Assembly: GCA_030636545.1 (NCBI GenBank)
Contig: DAOVWR010000014.1
Location: forward strand, 1-19,946
Length of the DNA stretch: 19,946 nt
Source of the DNA: Mycoplasmatota bacterium
Lineage (GTDB): Bacteria; Bacillota_I; Bacilli_A; Izemoplasmatales; Izemoplasmataceae
Direction: 5' to 3'
Part shown: positions 1 through 6,353 of the stretch, in pieces
Position numbering within the stretch: position 1 is the first letter of the stretch
Layout: each line of letters opens with the position of its first letter
The notes under the pieces: model-generated
The model's input: only the letters and a program-made list of their open reading frames with translations
Told to the model about the DNA's origin: nothing
Databases searched by the model: none
Position numbers and translations under genes: made by a program

Positions 1-503
1 TGGTTTTATTAAAAGAAGTAGTAATTTCTGTGACCATCTTTGGTACCTATTTTGTTATCTTTAAAGGTGGAGCTGGACTGGGTACAATTATTATTGCTTT
101 AGGTAGTATTTATTGGGTAGGTATGGCGCGTCTTGTTCGTGGCCAAATTTTAGGGCTTAAAGAACAAGAATTTGTATTAGCTGCTAGAACTATCGGAGTT
201 TCAAGATATAAAATTATTATTAGACATTTAGTTCCAAATGCAATGGGACCAATCATTGTATCAATGACGATGATGATTCCTTCAGCTGTGTTTACTGAAG
301 CCTTCTTAAGTTTCATTGGGCTTGGTATTTCAGCACCAAAAGCATCTTGGGGAACTTTAGCAAATGACGCTTTAAGCGGATTAACAACATACCCATATCA
401 ATTATTTTTCCCATCAGCTGCAATCGCACTTACGATGTTAGCATTTAATTTCTTGGGTGATGGATTAAGAGACGCTCTTGATCCACGATTGAGAAAAGGT
501 TAG
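1..503 (+). CDS. oppC: Oligopeptide ABC transporter permease OppC, C-terminal part (5' end outside window)
   Basis: This is the inner-membrane permease subunit of a peptide importer. The frame is open to the left edge of the window, so the N-terminus lies upstream; the GTG at 30 is an internal codon, not the start. The visible part contains the cytoplasmic EAA loop (AARTIGVSRYKII, then RHLVPNA), which contacts the ATPases, followed by two hydrophobic segments and the typical OppC/DppC ending GDGLRDALDPRLRKG. The TAG stop at 501-503 sits directly against the oppD start, so the genes are probably translationally coupled. OppB is expected just upstream. The family call is firm; OppC versus DppC cannot be separated from sequence alone. 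Confidence 0.93.
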   Translation, partial: VLLKEVVISVTIFGTYFVIFKGGAGLGTIIIALGSIYWVGMARLVRGQILGLKEQEFVLAARTIGVSRYKIIIRHLVPNAMGPIIVSMTMMIPSAVFTEAFLSFIGLGISAPKASWGTLANDALSGLTTYPYQLFFPSAAIALTMLAFNFLGDGLRDALDPRLRKG

Positions 504-506
504 GTG

Positions 507-1529
507 ATGAAAATGAAGAAGAAAATATTAGATGTAAAAAACGTTAAAACTTCATTCTTTACTCATCTAGGTGAAGTACAAGCAGTTAGAGGTGTAAGTT
601 TCGATTTACATGAAGGTGATGTACTTGGTATTGTTGGTGAATCTGGAAGCGGTAAAAGTGTAACTTCACTAAGTATTATGAATTTAATTGAAGAGCCAGG
701 GCGTATTAAAGAAGGCGAAATATGGTTTGACAGTGTCGATTTATCTAAATTGGATAATCGCGAAATGTCAGAATATCGTGGTAATGAAATTGCAATGATA
801 TTCCAAGATCCAATGACAAGTTTGAATCCTGTTTACTCAATTAAGAATCAAATGGTAGAAGTAATCAGAAGACATACTGATTTAACAAAACAAGAAGCAC
901 TAGTTAGAGGAAAAGAACTTCTTACAATGGTAGGAATTCCTGATCCTGAAGTGCAAATTCATGATTATCCTCATCAATTTTCTGGAGGGATGAGACAACG
1001 TGCTTTAATCGCAACAGCGATTTCTTGTAGTCCAACATTACTAATTGCTGATGAACCAACTACAGCGCTAGATGTTACAATCCAGGCACAAATTCTTGAG
1101 TTATTAAGAGATATTCAAAGTAAAACAAAAATGTCAATTATCTTAATTACACATGACCTTGGTGTTATTGCTGAGTTAAGTACACACGTTATCGTAATGT
1201 ATGGTGGATTAATTATGGAAAAAGGAACTGTTGAAGATATATTTTATAATCATCAACACCCTTATACAAAAGGTTTATATAAGTCTATTCCAAAGTCAAC
1301 TAAGAAAGACCGTAGTAGACTTATTCCAATTGAAGGAAGCCCACCAGATTTAATGAATCCTCCACAAGGATGTCCTTTTAGTCCAAGATGTCCTCATACA
1401 ATGAAAATTTGTTTAGAAAAACAAGCTCCATTGTTTGAAATATCAAAACAACATACATCAGCTTGTTGGCTCCAGCATATGGATGCACCTGATGTTGAAG
1501 GATTCCAAAAAGTAAAGGGGGCGAAATAA
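507..1529 (+). CDS. oppD: Oligopeptide ABC transporter ATP-binding protein OppD
   Basis: First ATPase of the peptide importer. Visible motifs (residues counted from the ATG at 507): Walker A GESGSGKS (44-51), signature FSGGMRQ (158-164), Walker B LLIADE (178-183), H-loop His216, and the peptide-transporter C-terminal extension from about residue 250. That extension carries four cysteines spaced C-x5-C-x6-C-x17-C (289, 295, 302, 320). I recall this pattern being shown to bind an iron-sulfur cluster in mycobacterial OppD; here that is inference. The start is ambiguous: GTG 504, ATG 507 and ATG 513 are in frame. ATG 513 is best spaced from AGGTGAT (502-508), while ATG 507 fits AAAAGG (494-499). 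Length of about 340 residues is normal. Operon with oppC and oppF. Confidence 0.94.
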   Translation: MKMKKKILDVKNVKTSFFTHLGEVQAVRGVSFDLHEGDVLGIVGESGSGKSVTSLSIMNLIEEPGRIKEGEIWFDSVDLSKLDNREMSEYRGNEIAMIFQDPMTSLNPVYSIKNQMVEVIRRHTDLTKQEALVRGKELLTMVGIPDPEVQIHDYPHQFSGGMRQRALIATAISCSPTLLIADEPTTALDVTIQAQILELLRDIQSKTKMSIILITHDLGVIAELSTHVIVMYGGLIMEKGTVEDIFYNHQHPYTKGLYKSIPKSTKKDRSRLIPIEGSPPDLMNPPQGCPFSPRCPHTMKICLEKQAPLFEISKQHTSACWLQHMDAPDVEGFQKVKGAK

Positions 1530-2735
1530 ATGGAAGAACGTAAACCCTTATTAGAAATTAAAGATCTTAAAAAGTATTTTGATAAAAGTAGAGGATTATT
1601 TACTAGGAAAAAAAGAATTTTAACTGCTGTAGATGGAATTAATTTTAGCATTTACAAAGGAGAAACATTTGGTCTTGTAGGTGAAAGTGGTTGTGGTAAA
1701 TCGACAACCGGACGTACAATTGTAAAATTATACAAGCCAACTGGCGGACAAATCCTTTTTGATGGTGTTGATTTAGCTACTATCAAAGAAAGAGATATGC
1801 TGCCATATCGCCGTAAAATCCAAATGATTTTCCAAGATCCATATGCTTCTTTAAATAGTCGTATGACTGTAACTGATATTATTGCTGAAGGGATTGAAAC
1901 TCATAAGATATTTTCCGGTCATGAAAATCCTGAACTAGCTAAACAAGAAAGAATTTATGAGTTACTAGAATCAGTAGGACTTAAAAAAGAACATGCATCG
2001 CGTTATCCACATGAGTTTTCAGGTGGACAACGTCAACGTATTGGTATCGCAAGAGCGCTAGCTGTTGATCCAGAGTTAATTATTTGTGATGAACCTATTA
2101 GTGCACTTGATGTTTCAATTCAAGCACAGGTAGTAAATATGCTTGAAGACTTTCAAAAAGAAAGAGGATTAACATATTTATTTATCGCTCATGATTTATC
2201 GATGGTTAAATATATTAGTGATCGTATTGGTGTTATGTATATTGGTAAAATGATGGAAATTTCATCAAGTGATGAGTTATATGATAAACCATTACATCCT
2301 TATACAAAGGCATTATTATCAAGTATTCCTGTGCCTGATCCTAGTAATTCTAATAAAGGAAGTAGAATTGTATTAGAGGGAGATGTACCAAGTCCTATTA
2401 ATCCTAAACCTGGATGTAGATTTGCTTCAAGATGTAGTTACTCTAATATGATAATTAAGAACAATAATGGAATTTTTGATGAGCCACTAGTTGGTAAAGT
2501 ATCATATGATATAATTATTGATCCAAATGTTGAAGCAGGTGCTTTAAAAGTAGTTGTTAATGCAGGTGAAGAGATAACAAGCGATATAGCAAAAGAAATT
2601 GTTGAATTAGGTCTGAAAGAGATCAAAGTTAGAAAACCTAAATGCTTTGATACTAATCCTGAATTAATAGAAATATTAAAAGATCATTTTACAGCTTGTC
2701 ATTATATCAAAGAAATCAATAAAGATATATTGTAA
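1530..2735 (+). CDS. oppF: Oligopeptide ABC transporter ATP-binding protein OppF with an RpoC-like insertion in its C-terminal cysteine motif
   Basis: Second ATPase of the importer. Walker A GESGCGKST (51-59), signature FSGGQRQR (163-170), Walker B LIICDE (183-188) and H-loop His221 are intact, so it should hydrolyse ATP. ATG 1530 follows the oppD stop directly, with AAAGGGG upstream. The oddity is at the C-terminus. OppD next door has C-x5-C-x6-C-x17-C; here the spacing is C296-x5-C302-x69-C372-x17-C390. That is 63 extra residues between the second and third cysteine and none elsewhere. The extra block (about 306-368) resembles RNA polymerase beta' (see findings). The flanks on both sides are normal OppF and the frame is kept, so this looks like a clean in-frame insertion rather than a broken gene. 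A short weak hairpin (GGCTA-AAAA-TAGCC, 2744-2757) follows the stop, without a T-tract. Confidence 0.93.
   Translation: MEERKPLLEIKDLKKYFDKSRGLFTRKKRILTAVDGINFSIYKGETFGLVGESGCGKSTTGRTIVKLYKPTGGQILFDGVDLATIKERDMLPYRRKIQMIFQDPYASLNSRMTVTDIIAEGIETHKIFSGHENPELAKQERIYELLESVGLKKEHASRYPHEFSGGQRQRIGIARALAVDPELIICDEPISALDVSIQAQVVNMLEDFQKERGLTYLFIAHDLSMVKYISDRIGVMYIGKMMEISSSDELYDKPLHPYTKALLSSIPVPDPSNSNKGSRIVLEGDVPSPINPKPGCRFASRCSYSNMIIKNNNGIFDEPLVGKVSYDIIIDPNVEAGALKVVVNAGEEITSDIAKEIVELGLKEIKVRKPKCFDTNPELIEILKDHFTACHYIKEINKDIL
2445..2636 (+). other. In-frame insertion in oppF resembling a segment of RNA polymerase beta' (RpoC)
   Basis: This covers about residues 306-369 of OppF. It reads in order: NNNGIFDEPLVGKVS, then IIIDP, then KVVVNAGEEITSDIAKEIVE, then LGLKEIKVR, and then the third OppF cysteine. 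Bacterial beta' has the same order just before a zinc-site cysteine: GRV-(A/S)-x-DIIDP, a valine-rich strand, (A/N)AGEEIT-(E/S)-(D/E)-IAKKI-x-x-AGI-(K/E)-(E/K)-V-K-VRS-x-LTC (Cys888 in E. coli numbering). The match was made from memory of the family, not by alignment. Base composition looks like the surrounding gene. Confidence 0.6.
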
Positions 2736-2769
2736 TTAAGAAAAGGCTAAAAATAGCCACTGTTAACAC

Positions 2770-2792
2770 TTACACATGTGTAAACGCTCATA
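2770..2792 (+). promoter_or_regulatory. Palindrome overlapping a CcpA-type cre-like site upstream of oppA
   Basis: TTACACATGTGTAA (2770-2783) is a perfect 14-bp palindrome. Overlapping it, TGTAAACGCTCATA (2779-2792) matches the Bacillus cre consensus TGWAANCGNTNWCA at every position but the thirteenth. Both lie just upstream of the oppA -35 box, a position compatible with regulator binding. Whether the organism has CcpA cannot be told from this window. Confidence 0.5.
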
Positions 2793-2797
2793 AATAC

Positions 2798-2826
2798 TTG
2801 CAAATACCACAAAAAAGTGGTAAAAT
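2798..2826 (+). promoter_or_regulatory. oppA promoter
   Basis: The -35 TTGCAA (2798-2803) and -10 TAAAAT (2821-2826) are separated by 17 bp, and TGG before the -10 gives an extended -10 element. The spacer contains the small inverted repeat CCAC-AAAAAA-GTGG (2807-2820), which could be an operator. Transcription would start near 2833, about 30 bases before the oppA ATG. The promoter explains how oppA can be expressed apart from oppBCDF. Confidence 0.7.
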
Positions 2827-2861
2827 ATAGCATAAAATTATAGAAAGAAAGAGGGTTTGAA

Positions 2862-4529
2862 ATGAAAAAATTATTATTAGTTTTAGTTTCATTAGTTCTA
2901 GTTTTTGGTTTATCAGCTTGTAAGACTGAAGAAGACGTAGTCTTTAACTGGAACATTGGTGCAGATCCAGCAACTCTAGATCCAACATTAAATGGAGCTA
3001 GTGATGGTGCAGATGTAATCAACCAAACATTTGAAGGTTTAGTTAGAGAAATTAATGGTATTGTTTATCCTGGTATCGCTGAAAGTTGGGAAACTTCTGC
3101 TGATGGATTAACTATTACATTCCATTTAAGAGAATCTAATTGGAGTGATGGAACTCCTTTAACTGCAGATGATTTTGTTTATTCATGGTTACATGGTATG
3201 GACCCAGCAACAGCTTCAGAATATAGCTGGATTTGGGAATATACAAACGTAGTAGGAGCAATGGATTTTGCTTATGCTGAAGAAGGAGCAACTGCTGCAG
3301 ACGTAGGAATCAGAGCTGTTGATGATTTAACACTTGAAGTTAAGTTAGTTAATCCAACTTCTTATTTCGTATCATTAACTGCATTCTTCCACTTTATGCC
3401 TGTTCAACAAGCGGCTGTAGAAGCTGGTGCTGATGGTATCTGGGCAAAAGATCCTGAACTTTATGTTTCAAATGGACCTTTTGTATTAACTGAATACACA
3501 ATCGGTGAAGGTTTAAAATTAGTTAAGAATGAAGAATATTGGAATGCTGAAAATGTACAAATTGACATTATCGATGCTGTATTTATTGATGATGCATCTA
3601 CTGCATATGCAGCTTATAACGCTGGAGATTTAGACTTTATCCCTAGTGTACCAACTGCTGAAGTTCCAATCTTAATCGCTGAATCTGATGAATTCTACGT
3701 ATTCCCATTACTTGGAACTTATTATTACAGTTTCAATATGGATCCTAACGGAGACGGAGAAAATACAAATCACGTTTTAGACGGTGTATGGTCTAACGTA
3801 AAATTAAGAAATGCTTTATCATATTCAATTGATAGAGAAGCAATCACTGAAGTTTTAGGTGCTGGACAAGTTCCTGCTGGTGGATTCGTTCCTCCGGGAT
3901 TCCTAGACGACAATGAAGAAGATTTCTTCGCAGTAGCAGGTACTTATGGACTTGTTACAGATGATGGAAACTTTGCTGAAGCAGTTACATTATTTGCTGA
4001 AGCTGCAGCTGAAATGGGTATGACTGTTACAGAATTACAAGATGCATTAGAATTAGAAGAATTATTATATAATACTTCTGAAGGTCACAAGTTAATTGCT
4101 GAAATGGTTCAAGAAATGTGGCAAACTAACCTTGGCTTCACTATGCCTCTTGCAAATCAAGAATGGGCAGTATTCCAAGCTACTAGAAAAGCTGGAGACT
4201 TCTCAATCGCACGTGGTGGATGGCTTACTGACTTTATGGATCCTTCTGGATTATTAGGTATCTTTGATAGCAATAATGCATACAACGATCCAAATTACTA
4301 CAATGACGCATTTGATACTTTATTAGGAGAAGCGCAAGCTACTACTGATATGTCAGAACACTTCACTAAATTATATGAAGCACAAGAAATGTTTATGACT
4401 GATATGCCAATTATCCCAGTATATCACTATACTGATACTATGTTAGCGAAAGACTATCTAGTTGGATGGGGACGTTCAGTACTTGGATCTATAGACTTCT
4501 CAAGAGCTACAATCGAAGGTAAAGAATAA
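2862..4529 (+). CDS. oppA: Oligopeptide-binding lipoprotein OppA (SBP family 5)
   Basis: Extracytoplasmic solute-binding protein that captures peptides and delivers them to OppBCDF. It starts with a lipoprotein signal: a Lys-Lys N-terminus, a hydrophobic core and the lipobox LSAC, with Cys20 as the predicted lipidated residue. The mature part has family 5 landmarks: ADPATLDPTLN, FEGLVR, IYPGIAESWE-like sequence, LREsNWSDGTPLTADDFVYS, and, near the end, MPIIPVYHYT. Length 555 residues is usual for OppA. The start is supported by AAAGAGGG (2848-2854). The gene has its own promoter and terminator downstream of oppF, which suits the excess of binding protein these systems need. Codon use appears more biased than in neighbouring hypothetical genes, as expected for high expression. 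The exact peptide specificity is not readable. Confidence 0.95.
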   Translation: MKKLLLVLVSLVLVFGLSACKTEEDVVFNWNIGADPATLDPTLNGASDGADVINQTFEGLVREINGIVYPGIAESWETSADGLTITFHLRESNWSDGTPLTADDFVYSWLHGMDPATASEYSWIWEYTNVVGAMDFAYAEEGATAADVGIRAVDDLTLEVKLVNPTSYFVSLTAFFHFMPVQQAAVEAGADGIWAKDPELYVSNGPFVLTEYTIGEGLKLVKNEEYWNAENVQIDIIDAVFIDDASTAYAAYNAGDLDFIPSVPTAEVPILIAESDEFYVFPLLGTYYYSFNMDPNGDGENTNHVLDGVWSNVKLRNALSYSIDREAITEVLGAGQVPAGGFVPPGFLDDNEEDFFAVAGTYGLVTDDGNFAEAVTLFAEAAAEMGMTVTELQDALELEELLYNTSEGHKLIAEMVQEMWQTNLGFTMPLANQEWAVFQATRKAGDFSIARGGWLTDFMDPSGLLGIFDSNNAYNDPNYYNDAFDTLLGEAQATTDMSEHFTKLYEAQEMFMTDMPIIPVYHYTDTMLAKDYLVGWGRSVLGSIDFSRATIEGKE

Positions 4530-4544
4530 TACATTTAATAAATT

Positions 4545-4572
4545 AAGGAATCCGATTTGGATTCCTTTTTTT
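4545..4572 (+). terminator. Rho-independent terminator of oppA
   Basis: A perfect 9-bp stem AAGGAATCC / GGATTCCTT (4545-4553 and 4559-4567) with loop GATTT is followed by an unbroken T run to 4572. It lies 15 bases after the oppA stop. Confidence 0.93.
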
Positions 4573-4602
4573 CTGCAAAATATTTTAATCCGCCATTAAC
4601 TA

Positions 4603-4611
4603 TGCTATACT
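4603..4611 (+). promoter_or_regulatory. Extended -10 promoter upstream of pcp
   Basis: TGCTATACT at 4603-4611 fits an extended -10 (TGn plus TATACT). The matching -35 region (near 4583-4588, TTTTAA) is poor. Transcription would begin near 4618, giving a leader of about 85 bases before pcp that includes the hairpin at 4647-4670. Confidence 0.5.
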
Positions 4612-4646
4612 ATAACCGAAAACAATTTAGTCGAGATTATTTCAGT

Positions 4647-4672
4647 AAATACCCTAGTATTAGGGTATTTTT
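4647..4672 (+). terminator. Leader hairpin before pcp (terminator-like)
   Basis: AAATACCCTA (4647-4656), loop GTAT and TAGGGTATTT (4661-4670) form a perfect 10-bp stem followed by only a short T run. It lies between the likely promoter and the pcp ribosome binding site, so it would form in the leader RNA. It could be an attenuator, an RNA stability element or a weak terminator of a short transcript. No competing antiterminator fold is obvious. Confidence 0.5.
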
Positions 4673-4703
4673 ATAAAAAATATTATATAGAAGAGGTGGG
4701 AAA

Positions 4704-5300
4704 ATGAATATACTAGTCACAGGATTTAATGCATTTTTAAGAAATACTGAGAACCCAACAGAAGAAGTGTTAAAACTTCTACCTAAAAGTATTTATGGTA
4801 ATAAAATAACTAAAGTATTATTACCTGTTGTCTTTGATGATTGTTTCGATATTCTTTTACCTATTATTGAAGAAACCAATCCCGATATTATCATAAATTT
4901 AGGATTGGCTGGAAATAGAAAAGCAATCAACTTAGAGAGAGTAGCTATAAACATTAAGGACTATCCTTATCCTGATAATAACGGTGTTGCACCTCAAGAC
5001 GAATTTATAATTGAATCAGGAGAAAACGCCTATTTATCGACTTTACCATTAAGAAAAATTATGAAACATATTCAGTTAAAAAATATACCTGTAGAGATTT
5101 CTAATACGGCAGGGACATATGTGTGTAATAATTTAATGTATCATGTGTTACACCATATTAGTGTTCATAACTTAGACATTAAAGCAGGTTTTATTCATGT
5201 GCCTTATATGCGTGAACAACTTGAAAATATAGAAGTATTTTCTTTACCAATAGATGTCATACTAGAAGGAGTTATAGACTCAATTAAAGCTTGTCTATAA
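4704..5300 (+). CDS. pcp: Pyroglutamyl-peptidase I (peptidase family C15)
   Basis: Cytoplasmic cysteine peptidase that removes N-terminal pyroglutamate from peptides. The family landmarks are all present: VTGFNAF at the N-terminus, LGLAGNRKAINLERVAIN with catalytic Glu78, SNTAGTYVCNNLMY with nucleophile Cys141, and AGFIHVPYMREQ with His165. The order and spacing of the Glu-Cys-His triad match family C15, so it should be active. Length of 198 residues is slightly short but normal. The start is set by AGAGGTGGG just upstream. It follows the opp cluster, and imported peptides are its natural substrates. It is probably co-transcribed with the hydrolase 19 bases downstream. The FNAFLRN stretch is more divergent than the usual FEPFGG. 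Confidence 0.94.
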   Translation: MNILVTGFNAFLRNTENPTEEVLKLLPKSIYGNKITKVLLPVVFDDCFDILLPIIEETNPDIIINLGLAGNRKAINLERVAINIKDYPYPDNNGVAPQDEFIIESGENAYLSTLPLRKIMKHIQLKNIPVEISNTAGTYVCNNLMYHVLHHISVHNLDIKAGFIHVPYMREQLENIEVFSLPIDVILEGVIDSIKACL

Positions 5301-5319
5301 CCGGAAAGAGGAAAAAAAT

Positions 5320-6261
5320 ATGGAAGTTGTAAAGTTTGAAGTAAAAGGAAGAAAAGGTATTGAAATTAGTTGTTTTAAGATTATACCAGATGGTGAAATT
5401 AAGGGAGTAGTACATATATTACACGGTATGGGAGAGTACAAAGATAGATATATACATTTTGCTAAATATCTAGCAAAGAATTCTTTCGCAGTTTACACAC
5501 AGGATTACCGAAAACATGGGTATAGTGTGTGTGATCCTTCTCAAGTTGGAATTTTTACAAAAGAGGATACGTGGGATAATATAATTGATGATTGTAATTT
5601 TGTGAATAACAAGATAAGAAAGGATTTACCGAATGCCAAAGTTATTTCTCTTGGGCATTCTATGGGAAGTACAGTTGTGTGCAATCTTATTTCTAAATAC
5701 CCAGACTCAACTGATATAGCAATTTTATCAGGGTCATTATCTCCAATCACTATGGGAAGAGCATTAGTACCATTATTACTATCTACTGTAATGAGTATAT
5801 TCAATCCAAAAAATAATAGAAGTCCATTTTTTGGAAAACTATTTAATGACCCATTACTAAAGGCTTTTAAACAAAGAAGAACTAAATTTGATTGGCTTTG
5901 CACTGACGAAGAATTAGTTGATAAATATATTGAAGACCCACTTTGTGGATATAATTACTCAACAAGATTTTATAAAGAGTTTATTAAAGGGATGTTAAAT
6001 GTTAATAAATCAGATGTTCTTTCTGCTACTAAGAAAATTCAAATTTTATTCATCTCAGGTAAAGAAGATTCAGTTGGAGATTTTGGAGAGGGTGTAAAAG
6101 CTACAAAAGAATTATTTAGTGGACATGGATTTTCAGATCTTACATTAGAAATAGTTGAAAATGCGAGACATGAAATTTTGAATGAAAAAAACAAAGAAAC
6201 AACATATAAATTCATTCTTGATTGGATTGAAAAAAGTTTAGAAAAAATTGAAGCAAAGTAG
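5320..6261 (+). CDS. Alpha/beta hydrolase, monoacylglycerol lipase / lysophospholipase-like (serine aminopeptidase S33 family)
   Basis: A cytoplasmic alpha/beta hydrolase with no signal peptide. Residues 34-38 give the oxyanion motif LHGMG, DYRKHGYS follows at 62-69, and the nucleophile elbow GHSMGS puts the catalytic serine at 114. Asp250 (SGKED) and His284 (NARHEILNE) complete the triad at family-typical spacing. The lid region includes DWLCTDEELVDKYIEDPLCGY, typical of bacterial proteins annotated as lysophospholipase or monoglyceride lipase. The true substrate, probably an acyl ester, is not determined. AAAGAGG precedes the ATG. It follows pcp by 19 bases and probably shares its transcript. 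Length of 313 residues is normal. Confidence 0.88.
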   Translation: MEVVKFEVKGRKGIEISCFKIIPDGEIKGVVHILHGMGEYKDRYIHFAKYLAKNSFAVYTQDYRKHGYSVCDPSQVGIFTKEDTWDNIIDDCNFVNNKIRKDLPNAKVISLGHSMGSTVVCNLISKYPDSTDIAILSGSLSPITMGRALVPLLLSTVMSIFNPKNNRSPFFGKLFNDPLLKAFKQRRTKFDWLCTDEELVDKYIEDPLCGYNYSTRFYKEFIKGMLNVNKSDVLSATKKIQILFISGKEDSVGDFGEGVKATKELFSGHGFSDLTLEIVENARHEILNEKNKETTYKFILDWIEKSLEKIEAK

Positions 6262-6263
6262 AC

Positions 6264-6302
6264 TAGATAACATTATTTTTTTACAGAAAATAATGTTATC
6301 TA
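6264..6302. repeat. Perfect 16-bp inverted repeat after the hydrolase gene
   Basis: TAGATAACATTATTTT (6264-6279) and AAAATAATGTTATCTA (6287-6302) are exact reverse complements around a 7-base loop, starting 2 bases after the hydrolase stop. It probably ends that transcript, but neither strand has a T run after the stem. The right arm reaches into the likely -35 region of the next gene, so an operator role is also possible. Confidence 0.65.
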
Positions 6303-6311
6303 AGGTCATTT

Positions 6312-6325
6312 AGTGGTAAAATATA
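6312..6325 (+). promoter_or_regulatory. Extended -10 promoter of the coiled-coil gene
   Basis: TGGTAAAAT (6314-6322) is an extended -10. The 14 bases AGTGGTAAAATATA at 6312-6325 are identical to those around the oppA -10 (2816-2829). The -35 region (near TGTTAT, 6294-6299) is weak and lies in the right arm of the inverted repeat. Confidence 0.5.
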
Positions 6326-6353
6326 TTTAACAGGGTAAAGGAGGAATATATAT

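Noticed and set aside
2438..2626. Minus-strand open frame across the oppF insertion
   Set aside because: It is a shadow frame of Ser/Thr/Phe composition; the plus-strand reading continues OppF on both sides and has the beta'-like pattern.
2445..2636. oppF insertion as a mobile element or intein
   Set aside because: No intein splice motifs, no terminal repeats or duplicated target site, and only about 63 codons; a captured domain fragment fits better.
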